Positions 1 to 8,686 of a stretch of 64,000 nt of DNA are shown here, piece by piece (the stretch's first letter is position 1; each line of letters begins with the position of its first letter). The position numbers and the translations under genes are program-made. This stretch comes from Hymenobacter monticola (GTDB taxonomy: Bacteria > Bacteroidota > Bacteroidia > Cytophagales > Hymenobacteraceae). Location of the stretch: NCBI RefSeq assembly GCF_022811645.1, contig NZ_CP094534.1, positions 310,001 through 374,000 on the forward strand, in the 5' to 3' direction. The notes beneath the pieces are model-generated. The model saw only the letters and a list, made by a program, of their open reading frames with translations. It searched no databases and was not told the DNA's origin.

Positions 1-1437
1 ACCGATGCCACCGTGTGGCAGGTGGAAGCCAACGGCCAGAAGCGCGTGGTGGCCCAGGCCGCCAGCCCCGCCCCCACCGAGCACCGCCGCCTCTGGATAG
101 GCCTGAGCCTCCCGGCCGAAGGCGTCAAAATCAGCGACCTGACGTTTTACTTCGACTGGCTGAACGAGCCGCGTCGGGCCGCCTACGCCGCCTTTTTGCC
201 TGGCGAGCAGTGGCTGCTGGGCCGCTATGAATTGCAAGCCAGCCAGGGCCTGCCCGAGCCGCCCGCCGGCGTTGGCGCCCCGGCCGGCTCCCTCAACGGG
301 GAGTATGATTTCCTGCAGCGCGTAGAGCAGCAGGTGCGGGAGCTGTACGCACCGGCCTTTGTGCAGCTGAGCGGCCCGGCAAGCGCGCTGGCAGCCTACG
401 CGCCCCGCCCCTACCCTGCCGAGCTGGCCGATTCCTTTCAGGCTGCCACCGAGCTGCAGGGCCTCACGCAGCCGCTGACGTGGCTGGAAGTGCGCTTTGC
501 CCACGCCCTGCCGCCCGAGGCGTTCGAGCAGCTGGTGTGTGCCCTCAATTGCTTCCCGGTGCTCAACCGGCGCCTGCACAAGGTGCTGTTTCGGCTGCAG
601 CCGGCCCTCAACCTGTTTCCGCTGGTGAGCGAGGAGCCGTTTCTGGCCATTCGCGACGTCTACAGTCTCAGCAACGTGGCTTACCGCCCCACCACCCTCA
701 GTGACCTGAGCGAGGGCGCCACCGATACCTACACGCTGCGCACCCACGGCGTGGGCCGCTTCGACACCCGCACCGGCCGCGAAGCCCTGCGCGAGCTGCT
801 GGAGCTGCTGCGCGACGAAAGCAGCGCCTTCACGGCCGCCGGCACCGATTTTGTGGGCTCTATCCTGCGCGAGCTCGACCAGAACCTGGCCCGTCTTGAG
901 GAGCGCCTCGACCGCACGCGCGCCGCCGAGCAGCCGGTGCCTTACGTGCTGTTACGCCCCAAAAACGTGAACGACAGCGTATACCTCGAATACTGGTCGA
1001 GCAACGGCGAAGCGGCCAACCGCCTGGCTGCCGGCAGCCAGCTGCGCATCCACGACGGCCATTTTATTGACGAAGTGCGCCTGCTCACCACCACCAGCGG
1101 CGGGCGCGAGCGGCCCCGCCCCGAGGAACGCACCCACGCCCTGCGCCGCAACCTGCTGGCCCGCAACCGCCTCGTGACCCTGGCCGATATTAAGGCCGCC
1201 TGCTGGGCCGAGCTGGGCCCGCAGCTGGCCGCCGTGCACGTCGAAAAGGCTTTCCAGACCGGGAGCACGCCCACGGCGGGCTTTGTGCGCTGCATCCGGG
1301 TGATGCTCACGCCGGCCGAGCCCACCCGCCTAAGCGCGCCCGAGTGGCAGCGCGCCAGCCAAGAGCTGCACACGGTGCTATCGGGCCAGTCGGCCCTGAA
1401 CATGCCGTACGAGGTGGTGGTGAAAACGGCGGGTTGA
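1..1437 (+). CDS. tssF: Type VI secretion baseplate subunit TssF (3' part)
   Basis: The reading frame is open from the first base of the window, so the true start lies upstream; about 478 residues are visible. The part that identifies it is the stretch around residues 170-225 (NCFPVLNRRLHK, then NLFPLVSEEPFLAIRDV, then YRPT), which fits TssF, the baseplate wedge protein that pairs with TssG. It ends just before a perfect hairpin and converges on tssH. With tssB, tssC and Hcp next door this is the T6SS core; tssG, tssK and other baseplate genes would be expected upstream, outside the window. The family call is by motif recall, not by search. Confidence 0.75.
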   Translation, partial: TDATVWQVEANGQKRVVAQAASPAPTEHRRLWIGLSLPAEGVKISDLTFYFDWLNEPRRAAYAAFLPGEQWLLGRYELQASQGLPEPPAGVGAPAGSLNGEYDFLQRVEQQVRELYAPAFVQLSGPASALAAYAPRPYPAELADSFQAATELQGLTQPLTWLEVRFAHALPPEAFEQLVCALNCFPVLNRRLHKVLFRLQPALNLFPLVSEEPFLAIRDVYSLSNVAYRPTTLSDLSEGATDTYTLRTHGVGRFDTRTGREALRELLELLRDESSAFTAAGTDFVGSILRELDQNLARLEERLDRTRAAEQPVPYVLLRPKNVNDSVYLEYWSSNGEAANRLAAGSQLRIHDGHFIDEVRLLTTTSGGRERPRPEERTHALRRNLLARNRLVTLADIKAACWAELGPQLAAVHVEKAFQTGSTPTAGFVRCIRVMLTPAEPTRLSAPEWQRASQELHTVLSGQSALNMPYEVVVKTAG

Positions 1438-1441
1438 GGTA

Positions 1442-1486
1442 ATAAACCGGTGGCTACAAGCAAATAGCTTGTAGCCACCGGTTTAT
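1442..1486. terminator. Bidirectional terminator hairpin between tssF and tssH
   Basis: Perfect 19-bp inverted repeat (arms 1442-1460 and 1468-1486, 7-base loop) in the 74-bp gap between two converging genes. It is AT-rich at the outer ends (ATAAA...TTTAT), as expected for a terminator that works in both directions. Confidence 0.75.
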
Positions 1487-1511
1487 CTGTCACAGAACTA
1501 AAAATTGCAAA

Positions 1512-4082
1512 TCAGGCATCTGCGGGAGCGATGGCGCTGGCCGGCTCAGCAGGAGCTGCGGTGGCCATGGCCTCATCGGTAGCGTCGGTTTGCGTAGTAG
1601 TCCACGTCACGGCGTCGCTGCCTTCGGGTTTGTCCAGGGTGAGCACGGTGCCGGGCCGGGCTTCGCCGCTGATGATGAGCCGCGAGATGGGCCGCCGCAG
1701 TTGCTGCCGAATCACGCCGGTGATGGGCCGCGCCCCGTACTTGGGCGTGAAGCCCGACAAGGCCAGGTGCTGCCGGGCCTCGGGGCTGAGCGTGAGCGTG
1801 ATGCCCTGCCGCCGCAGCTGCTCGGTGAGGGGGCGCAGGTGAATGTCGAAAATGCGGCCCACGTTTTCTTCCGAGATGGGGGCAAAGGGCACGATTTCGG
1901 TGAGGCGCGCCAGAAACTCGGGCCGGAAAAAGCGGGCCATGGTTTCCATCAGGTCGGTGGAGGCGGGCACGTTGCCGGCCGCGAAAGACGCCGCAATCTG
2001 CTCCGAGCCAATGTTGGAGGTGAATAGAATCACGGCGTTGGAGAAATCGCCCTCGCGGCCCAGCCGGTCGCTGAGCCGGCCCTCGTCCAGAATTTGCAGG
2101 AAGATGTCGAACACCGACGGGTGGGCCTTCTCAATCTCGTCAAACAGCACCACCGCGTAGGGCTTCTCCCGGATTTTATTTACCAGCAGGCCGCCCTCCT
2201 CATAGCCCACGTAGCCGGGAGGCGCCCCGTAGAGCAGCGCGGCCGAGTGCTCCTCCTTGAACTCCGACATGTCGAAGCGAATGAGGAAGGACTCGTCGTT
2301 GAACAGAAAATCGGCCAAGGCCTTGGCCAGCTCGGTTTTGCCGGTACCGGTAGGCCCCAGCAAAAAGAACGAGCCAATGGGCTGTCCGGCCTTGGTGAGG
2401 CCCGAGCGCGACTCCAGAATGGCCGCGCACATGGCCTTCACGGCGTAGTCCTGGCCCACCACGCGCTTCTGCAGAATCTGGTCCATGCGCAGCAGCTTTT
2501 CGCGCTCGTTGCTTTGCAGCTTGCCCAGCGGGATGCCGGTTTTGCCCGACACGATGGCCGCGATGTCCTGCTTCTCCACGCTGGTTTTCTTGGTATCGGC
2601 CAGGCCCAGCACCGCCGTCAGAATCTCGCGCAGGTAGGTTTCCAGCTCGGCGCTGGTTTCCAGGGTTTCGGGCTGCTGCTCGTTCTCCAGCTGGTTGAGC
2701 CAGAGCTGGCTCACCTGGCTTTGCACCTGGTACAGAAACCAGCGTAGCTCGCGCAGGTAGTCGGCTTCTTCCAGCTCCTCGCGGCGCGCAGCCAGGGCCT
2801 CAAACTCGGTTTGCAGCTGCGTGAGGCCGGCCACCGCCTGCTCGTCCAGCATTCGGATGGCGGCCATGGTTCGGTCCACCAGGTCGATGGCCGAATCGGG
2901 AAGCTGCCGGTCTTTCAGGTAGCGCTTGGCCAAGCGCACGGCCTCGCCAATGGTGCCCTCGCCGATGAGCAGGTCGTGGTGGGTGGCGTAGATGGGCAGC
3001 ACGCGCTCCAGCATGCGCTCCGCCACCACCATCGTGGGCTCCTCCACCCGCACGATGTCGAAGCGACGGTTGAATGCCTCGTCCTTTTCAATGTACTGCC
3101 GGTACTCGTCGTTGGTCGTAGCGCCGATTACCGTGAGTTCCCCGCGGGCCAGCTCCGGTTTCAGCAGCTGCGCAATGCCGCTGCCGGCGCTGCCCTTGGG
3201 GTCGAGCAGCACGTGGATTTCATCAATGAATAAGATGGCGCGGGTGTATTGCTTGATTTCGGTGAGGACCTTTTTGATGCGGTCTTCCACCTCGCCTTTG
3301 TAAGAGGCGCCGGCCACCAGCGTGCCCAGGTCCAGCTCAAACAGCGTCACCTCGCGCAAATGCACCGGCACCAGCCCTTGCGCAATCTGCTGGGCAAAGC
3401 CCTCCACCAGCGCCGACTTACCCACGCCCGGCTCGCCGATGAGCAGCACGTTGGGCTTGGTGCGCCGGCCCAGAATCTCGGCCATGAGCCGCACTTCGCG
3501 GTCGCGCCCCACAATGGGGTCGAGCTGGCCCGCGCGGGCCTGGGCGGTTTTGTCGGTGCAGTACGTGGCAATGGCGCCGCCCTTGCCGCCGGCAGCGGCG
3601 GCCGGTTTGGCGCTGGCAGCATTATTGTCGTCGGTTTCGGTGGCCGCCGGGGCCGGCATTTCGGCCTGGGCCGCGTCCAGCACCTCCTTTTGGGTGAGCG
3701 GGAAAGATTTCAGCTGCTCGGCCGTGAAGGCCAGGCCCGGCCGGAGCAGGGCGGCCAGCGCCGCCAGCGGGTCGGTTTGGTCGCGCGAGAGCTGCAGGGC
3801 CACCAAATCGGCCATTTCCAGCACCTGCTGCACCCCAGGGTCGGGGGTGGGCATTTCGGGTGGGCGGGCGGCCTTGGGCTGGTCTTCGAGGCGCACCTCG
3901 GCCCACTCACGCAAGTAATGGATGTCCTTATCCAACACGGCCACCAGCCAGGAGGCCAAGCCTATCTCGTTGTGCAGCAACGCCGTGAGCAAGTGCGGAG
4001 CCGCGTAGTATTGCTGACGGTATTCGTGGGCCACGGCCTGGGCGATGTGCAGGCTGCGTTTCAGATTGTCGGAGTACGCCAT
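1512..4082 (-). CDS. tssH: T6SS disassembly ATPase TssH/ClpV
   Basis: An AAA+ Clp/Hsp100 ATPase of 856 residues that recycles the contracted TssB/TssC sheath. Domains in order: Clp N-domain (1-140), a Pro/Ala/Asp-rich linker (140-170), first AAA module with Walker A GEPGVGKS (216-223) and Walker B IDEIH (286-290), a coiled middle region (410-500), second AAA module with Walker A GPTGTGKT (576-583), and a C-terminal Clp D2-small domain. The frame continues 64 codons further upstream, but that extension is Pro-rich and unlike the family; the start at MAYSDNLKRS gives a proper Clp N-domain. It is transcribed divergently from tssB. General ClpB is the alternative, but the T6SS context and N-domain favour ClpV. 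Confidence 0.85.
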   Translation of the reverse strand: MAYSDNLKRSLHIAQAVAHEYRQQYYAAPHLLTALLHNEIGLASWLVAVLDKDIHYLREWAEVRLEDQPKAARPPEMPTPDPGVQQVLEMADLVALQLSRDQTDPLAALAALLRPGLAFTAEQLKSFPLTQKEVLDAAQAEMPAPAATETDDNNAASAKPAAAAGGKGGAIATYCTDKTAQARAGQLDPIVGRDREVRLMAEILGRRTKPNVLLIGEPGVGKSALVEGFAQQIAQGLVPVHLREVTLFELDLGTLVAGASYKGEVEDRIKKVLTEIKQYTRAILFIDEIHVLLDPKGSAGSGIAQLLKPELARGELTVIGATTNDEYRQYIEKDEAFNRRFDIVRVEEPTMVVAERMLERVLPIYATHHDLLIGEGTIGEAVRLAKRYLKDRQLPDSAIDLVDRTMAAIRMLDEQAVAGLTQLQTEFEALAARREELEEADYLRELRWFLYQVQSQVSQLWLNQLENEQQPETLETSAELETYLREILTAVLGLADTKKTSVEKQDIAAIVSGKTGIPLGKLQSNEREKLLRMDQILQKRVVGQDYAVKAMCAAILESRSGLTKAGQPIGSFFLLGPTGTGKTELAKALADFLFNDESFLIRFDMSEFKEEHSAALLYGAPPGYVGYEEGGLLVNKIREKPYAVVLFDEIEKAHPSVFDIFLQILDEGRLSDRLGREGDFSNAVILFTSNIGSEQIAASFAAGNVPASTDLMETMARFFRPEFLARLTEIVPFAPISEENVGRIFDIHLRPLTEQLRRQGITLTLSPEARQHLALSGFTPKYGARPITGVIRQQLRRPISRLIISGEARPGTVLTLDKPEGSDAVTWTTTQTDATDEAMATAAPAEPASAIAPADA

Positions 4083-4384
4083 AGAAGCGGGAAAGGGGAC
4101 GAGAAGTGGAAAGGAAGAAAAAACCGGCGGGCCTAAAGCCAGAGGGGCGCGCCCGTATTGGTTGGGTGGTGCTGGCCTTGGGTGGGCAAGGTGCATACGC
4201 CCCGCCGTAGGCCCTGGTTTAAGCCGCCGTAGCAGTGTTATGTAATTGTTTTGTTCTACATTAGCCCAACTCAAGTGCGGACCTGGCCGTAACGCTAACG
4301 GAAGCCCTACTTCAGTTGAAAACCTTCATTGGCTGGTTGCTGCGTTTTACCCCGCGCGTAACCACACCTCCTTCCCTTCCTCCC
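4083..4384. other. Divergent intergenic region tssH / tssB
   Basis: About 300 bases separating the divergent starts of tssH and tssB. It should hold both promoters. I find no perfect TAnnTTTG -7 box on either strand and no strong inverted repeat; the least GC-rich stretch (about 4235-4265) is the likeliest promoter zone. Confidence 0.4.
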
Positions 4385-4825
4385 ATGTACTCCTACGGAA
4401 TTGGCGGCCAAGAGCGCAAGCTCGACAATGCATCCGAAGCCATCTCGGATATCCCCCTCAACCGCACGCTGCTCGTACAAAAGCTCACCACCAACGCGCC
4501 CCTGCGGCCGGTGGTGGTAGAGGGGCTCAAAACCCCCGAAGCGGTATTCGCGCACTTCAAGCCCGAAGTAGCCGTCGAGTTCGAAAACGCCCAGGGCGGC
4601 ACCGTGGCCGAAAAGCTGCATTTCGCGTCGTTGGGCGACTTTGGCAAGAAGGGCATCATCAACCAGAGCAACTTTCTGCAGGGCCTGGCCTCGGAAACCG
4701 ACGATATGCAAAAGCTGCTGCGGCAGCTCAAGTCGAACAAGATTCTGAAAACGGCCCTCGAGAACCCCGAAACCAAAGCCGCTTTCCTCGCCGCCATTCA
4801 GGCCATGATGGATGAGCTAGAATAA
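4385..4825 (+). CDS. tssB: T6SS contractile sheath small subunit TssB
   Basis: A 146-residue protein whose N-terminus (MYSYGIGG, then a DIPLNRTLLVQKL strand) and C-terminal helix match TssB/VipA of Bacteroidota systems. TssB intertwines with TssC to build the contractile sheath around the Hcp tube. The frame opens 23 codons earlier, but homology begins at MYSYGIGG, so I place the start there. tssC follows after 45 bases, consistent with one operon tssB-tssC-tssD. Nothing in the sequence looks damaged. Confidence 0.85.
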   Translation: MYSYGIGGQERKLDNASEAISDIPLNRTLLVQKLTTNAPLRPVVVEGLKTPEAVFAHFKPEVAVEFENAQGGTVAEKLHFASLGDFGKKGIINQSNFLQGLASETDDMQKLLRQLKSNKILKTALENPETKAAFLAAIQAMMDELE

Positions 4826-4870
4826 GCCCAGGCATCCTTTCCTTTTTATTGCCGCATAGCGAACCTACCT

Positions 4871-6241
4871 ATGGCTCCCGAACAGCAAGACACCGCTGCC
4901 AATTACCGTGCCCGTGAGGGTGCCGCGCCCAGCCTGGAACAAAGCACCCAGGCGCTCCTGAAAGTGGGCGGTTTCGACTTGCTCGAAACCACCATCGACG
5001 GGGCTTCAAACCTGAATCCGGAGAAGAAGGCCCGGAAAAAAATCTTCCTTTCCGAAGAAAACAAGAAAGCCGACCGCGCGCAGCTCAAGAAGCGCCTGGC
5101 GCTGTGGCACTCGCTGCTCAGCGAGGCCGATACCGTGGCCGATGCCATTGAAAAAGGCTCGCAGCGCGTGGAAGACACGCAGCAGCAACTGACGGACAAC
5201 CTGAAAACGGCCGTGGAGGCCACCCACGAGTTGGAGCAGGCTTACCGCTCGGTGGCGCTGTTTTTCCGCAACACCGACCAGGATGAGGTGAAAAACGTGT
5301 CCATCCTCAACGCCGACAAAGACCAGCTGAAAGACCTGGACAACACCACCTTCGTGGATGCCGTGGCCGACGAGCTGGAACAGAACTACGACCGCCTCGA
5401 CCTGCGCGACAACTACTCCCTGCTGGTGGTGCCCGGCTACCTGGGCTCCAACAAAGTGGTGGACAAGTGGGCCAAAATTGCCCACAAAAACAAGGTGATG
5501 CTCGTGACCGACTTTGAGCATTACGACACCCCCGAGGACGTCATCGAGCTGTTCGACGAGGCCAACCTGACGGGCGCCGAGCCCCACAAGGCCAACGTGG
5601 TGATGGCTGCCAACTGGCTGGTGGGCCGGGGCAAGATTGAGGAAATCGGGGAAGAGGAAGACATGTTCGTGCCGCCTTCGTCGGCGCTGGCAGGCCGCAT
5701 CTATTCCACGCTGGCGTCGCAGGTCACGGCCGGCCGCAAGCACGGCACCCTGAACGAGGTGGAAGGCGTCAAGTTTCCCCTGCGCAAGAGCGAAATCGCC
5801 AACATGGAGAAAATCGGCCTGGTGCCGATGGTGAACGAGTACGGCCGCGTGATGGCTTTCTCGGCCAAAACGCTCTTCAACGGCGACAACATCGGCCTGC
5901 AGACCTACTCCGTGGTGCGCGTGTTCGACTACGTGACCAAGGTGCTGATTGACTTCCTCAACCGCCGCGCCTTCGAGAACTGGGACCACAACATGCGCAT
6001 GGACATTCAGAACCAGATTGTGCGCTTCCTCGACGGCATCGCGGGCCCGGGCAAACTGATTGAAAAATTCTCCATCAAGAAATTCGAGCGCGACCCCGAC
6101 CAAAAAGACCGCATCAACCTCGATATTCACATGGTGCCTTATTTCCCGGCCAAAACCTTCCTGGTGTCGCTGGATGGCACAAAAGGCGACGACCCGGACA
6201 ACCCCGGCCGCGACTGGAGCGCCGAATATGCTCAACAATAA
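4871..6241 (+). CDS. tssC: T6SS contractile sheath large subunit TssC
   Basis: A 456-residue protein corresponding to TssC/VipB, the large sheath subunit. The N-terminus is charged and helical (residues 30-120), followed by the sheath core and a conserved C-terminal part rich in aromatic and acidic residues (NRRAFENWDHNMR, then the C-terminal INLDIHMVPYFPAKTFLV strands). Length is close to that of Bacteroidota TssC proteins. It sits between tssB and the Hcp gene, and its product is the partner of TssB and substrate of TssH. The antisense strand carries a long His/Val-rich open frame that is only a shadow. Confidence 0.88.
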   Translation: MAPEQQDTAANYRAREGAAPSLEQSTQALLKVGGFDLLETTIDGASNLNPEKKARKKIFLSEENKKADRAQLKKRLALWHSLLSEADTVADAIEKGSQRVEDTQQQLTDNLKTAVEATHELEQAYRSVALFFRNTDQDEVKNVSILNADKDQLKDLDNTTFVDAVADELEQNYDRLDLRDNYSLLVVPGYLGSNKVVDKWAKIAHKNKVMLVTDFEHYDTPEDVIELFDEANLTGAEPHKANVVMAANWLVGRGKIEEIGEEEDMFVPPSSALAGRIYSTLASQVTAGRKHGTLNEVEGVKFPLRKSEIANMEKIGLVPMVNEYGRVMAFSAKTLFNGDNIGLQTYSVVRVFDYVTKVLIDFLNRRAFENWDHNMRMDIQNQIVRFLDGIAGPGKLIEKFSIKKFERDPDQKDRINLDIHMVPYFPAKTFLVSLDGTKGDDPDNPGRDWSAEYAQQ

Positions 6242-6366
6242 TGCCCTGAGTGGGCACTTATTTCCCCTTTCCCCTTGTCTTTCAGAGACTACTCCTGATT
6301 GCCTCGGTTGAATAACCGATATTTTTTTGCCTTTCCTTTTTTTTCACCAACAACCAAATTTACCCT

Positions 6367-6768
6367 ATGGCCTCTTTCAGTGCTGTTTTTGACGCTGCTG
6401 GCAGCGAAAATTGCGAAGTAGTTAGCTGCAGCTACTCCTTCAACCAGACCACCGATGACAAGGGTCGCCCTTCGTCTGTTGTGCAAGGCGGTACCATCAA
6501 GGTGACCATTGTGTCGACTGATAGCGTGAAGCTCATCAGCTGGATGCTGGACCCCTACAAACGGGCCGATGGCAAAATCGTGTTCAAGCGCGGTGACCAG
6601 GATTCGAAAATGAAGGAGATTTCCTTCAAGGAAGCCTACTGCGTGGGCTACAGCGAAAGCTTTGATGCCCGGGGCGGCGAAACGCAGGCTTCGATGCTTC
6701 TGAGCCTGGTCATCTCGGCCAACAAGATTGATGTCAATGGCGCATCGCTCGATAACAAGTGGGTATAA
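6367..6768 (+). CDS. tssD: T6SS tube protein Hcp (TssD)
   Basis: A 133-residue Hcp: one compact beta-barrel domain, starting MASFSAVFDAAG and carrying the internal GGTIKVTIVSTDS and ISFKEAYCVGYSESFD strands seen in Bacteroidota TssD. Hcp hexamers stack to form the inner tube that is expelled by sheath contraction. It lies 125 bases after tssC with its own T-rich leader, so it may have a separate strong promoter, which would suit a protein needed in many copies. A terminator follows directly. A second, effector-fused Hcp with clear similarity starts at 39476 in this window. Confidence 0.9.
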   Translation: MASFSAVFDAAGSENCEVVSCSYSFNQTTDDKGRPSSVVQGGTIKVTIVSTDSVKLISWMLDPYKRADGKIVFKRGDQDSKMKEISFKEAYCVGYSESFDARGGETQASMLLSLVISANKIDVNGASLDNKWV

Positions 6769-6788
6769 CCCCCAATAAATAGATTTGG

Positions 6789-6823
6789 AAAGCCCCGCCG
6801 GTGATACCGGCGGGGCTTTTTTT
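6789..6823 (+). terminator. Rho-independent terminator after tssD
   Basis: GC-rich 12-bp stem (AGCCCCGCCGGT paired with ACCGGCGGGGCT, 3-base loop) followed by a run of eight T, 20 bases after the tssD stop. It closes the tssB-tssC-tssD unit. Confidence 0.9.
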
Positions 6824-6977
6824 ATGAAATAGCCCCGGCGTGTGGGTGTTTTCCTGCTTCTGATTTTGAGTGTGGTGAGCTATTACCAGGTCCGGAGGCA
6901 ATGCACCTACGCTTGAGGCCGCAACCGGTCGACACTGACAGCCCAATGCCAACTGCGCTTTCGAAGCTTCTTTCGGT

Positions 6978-7958
6978 TTACCGTTTTTCCTTCAGCCCCG
7001 TCACCAGCCGCTGCATGGCGTGCTGCCGGAAGGGCGAGGGCGAATCGAGGCCCGTAGTGAAATTGTAGCGCACCATCACGATGTCCAGATTCCGAAAACG
7101 GTCCAGATACGACGGCACGGCCCGAAACAGCGCCAGCACCTCGTAGCTCTCATACACCAGAAAGGTGCGGCGCTGGCTGCCGTGAAACAGCCGCTCTTTT
7201 TTGGCCAGGTCGAAGTAGCCGGTGAGCGGCGAGGAGTTGAAGGCGAATACCTTTTCGATGCGCGGGCAGGTGTAGCCGGCGTGCTGGGCCAGCCCGCCGC
7301 CCAGCGAGTGCCCCGCCGCCATGATGCGCGCCCGGCCCCCATAAGCCGCATCGAGCCGGGCCACCACGGCGGGCGTGAGGGCGCGGGCTTGCTCGTACTG
7401 GTCCCACAGGGCGGGCCAGTTGGTAACGGGCCGCGTGTTAGCCACCCAGTCGGCAAACTCCAGGTAGTTGGTGCCCCGAAACACCAGCACCGCCAGCGGC
7501 CGGGCGCCGGGCCGCTGCTGCACCCACACGTCGTACACCATGCCGCCCAGCCGATGCTGCCGCGCCGGAGTGGCCAAGGTGTCGGTGAACGGAAACGGCT
7601 GCCAGCCGCGCCGGGCCAGTTCGCGCCGCTCCACGGCGTACTTGGCGGTGTCCTGGCGGTAGTTGGGGCGGTGGTTGGTCGTTTTTACGCCCGAATAGAC
7701 GATGGCGCTGAGCATGGCCATGTCGCTTACCAGCTGGTAGTCGGCATCTTTTAAACGGGGCGTGAGTTGGCCCTGCGCCAGCTCGGCCGGAGTGCGGTGG
7801 TATTGCTGGCCTTTGATGCTGACCACCGCGTCATCGGGCCGCTGGCAGGTGGCAAGGAACGGCATTAGAAACAGCCAGCCCGGAAACCAGGCCCCGGCCC
7901 TTCGTTTTGAAAACCGCATGCGCATAAGGAAGCTGCCGGGCAGGTTAATGGCCTTCAC
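6978..7958 (-). CDS. Lipase-like (class 3 family) alpha/beta-hydrolase lipoprotein
   Basis: A 326-residue hydrolase. A hydrophobic N-terminal stretch ends in the lipobox LATC (Cys38), so it is probably a lipoprotein. The nucleophile elbow is GHSLGG at 216-221 (Ser218), preceded by a VLVFRGTNYLEFADW oxyanion-loop region typical of class 3 lipases (residues 157-171). Substrate is unknown; secreted or surface lipid/ester hydrolysis is the natural guess. An in-frame Met at residue 12 is an equally good start. A fragment related to its N-terminal part lies about 1.7 kb away (9610-9720), so the gene has a decayed relative. Confidence 0.7.
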   Translation of the reverse strand: MKAINLPGSFLMRMRFSKRRAGAWFPGWLFLMPFLATCQRPDDAVVSIKGQQYHRTPAELAQGQLTPRLKDADYQLVSDMAMLSAIVYSGVKTTNHRPNYRQDTAKYAVERRELARRGWQPFPFTDTLATPARQHRLGGMVYDVWVQQRPGARPLAVLVFRGTNYLEFADWVANTRPVTNWPALWDQYEQARALTPAVVARLDAAYGGRARIMAAGHSLGGGLAQHAGYTCPRIEKVFAFNSSPLTGYFDLAKKERLFHGSQRRTFLVYESYEVLALFRAVPSYLDRFRNLDIVMVRYNFTTGLDSPSPFRQHAMQRLVTGLKEKR

Positions 7959-8040
7959 CGGCTGGCGGGGGTGTGGGCGCGCCGGCAGGTACCACGAAAG
8001 TAGCAGTGGCTCGTTTCCTCAAAAGGCCCGAGTCGTTGTC

Positions 8041-8607
8041 TTAGCCCGCGGTTAGCTTCGGGCCGAGGATGCGGCAACCGTTGGCCACGTGAATTTTCTG
8101 CGCGTCGTCGAGCGTGGCGGTGGGCGGCAGGGCCGCCAGCTGCTTGAACAGCATTTCGGTGCCGGCGCTTGGGTGCGTCATGAACACCATGCGGCCCGTG
8201 TCGCTCAGCGTGAGGAAGGCGTGGGGGATGTTGCGCGGCAGGAAAATCAAATCGCCGACGCGCAGCGTGAACTTCTCCTCCCCTACTTGCACCAAGAATT
8301 CGCCTTCGGTGATGTAGAACTCCTCGTCCTGCTCGTAGTGCACGTGCAGGGGCGGGCCGTCGTGCTTGCGGTAGGCGCCCGAGAACATGGCCAGCTGCCC
8401 GTCGGTGTCCTTGCCCGACACTTTCAAATACAAGTCAAAGCCCATCATGTGGTAATGCTCGGCGGCGCGGGCATCGGCGTGCCGCACCACGAAGGGCTTT
8501 TTCTGGGCCGCCGGGGCCGCGCCCAGCGTGTGATGAGGAGAGAGGGCCATACCAATTGCCGTAGCTGAAAGAGTTTTGAGGGCCGCGCGGCGCGATGCTG
8601 TATCCAT
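8041..8607 (-). CDS. Secreted cupin-domain protein
   Basis: A 188-residue single-domain cupin. The first metal motif is H88-x-H90 with the acidic cluster at 92-96, and the second motif includes PRNIPHAF (His129). The N-terminus MDTASRRAALK followed by a hydrophobic stretch looks like a twin-arginine-type export signal, so the domain probably acts outside the cytoplasm. No enzyme activity can be assigned from sequence; many such proteins are dioxygenase-like or sugar-binding. It is a single gene, oriented with the AraC gene upstream of it. Confidence 0.75.
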   Translation of the reverse strand: MDTASRRAALKTLSATAIGMALSPHHTLGAAPAAQKKPFVVRHADARAAEHYHMMGFDLYLKVSGKDTDGQLAMFSGAYRKHDGPPLHVHYEQDEEFYITEGEFLVQVGEEKFTLRVGDLIFLPRNIPHAFLTLSDTGRMVFMTHPSAGTEMLFKQLAALPPTATLDDAQKIHVANGCRILGPKLTAG

Positions 8608-8686
8608 GGCGTGTACTGAAATAGCGAATTATTTCAGCAAACCTATGCTTAGGCAGCACCGGCCCGGTGGTCAAAAAACGACAACT

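Noticed and set aside
4083..4274. 64-codon N-terminal extension of tssH
   Set aside because: The added part is Pro-rich and not Clp-like; the Clp N-domain begins at MAYSDNLKRS.
5006..6238. Long antisense frame to tssC (His/Val-rich)
   Set aside because: High-GC shadow: composition is implausible for a protein, and the sense strand encodes a clear TssC.
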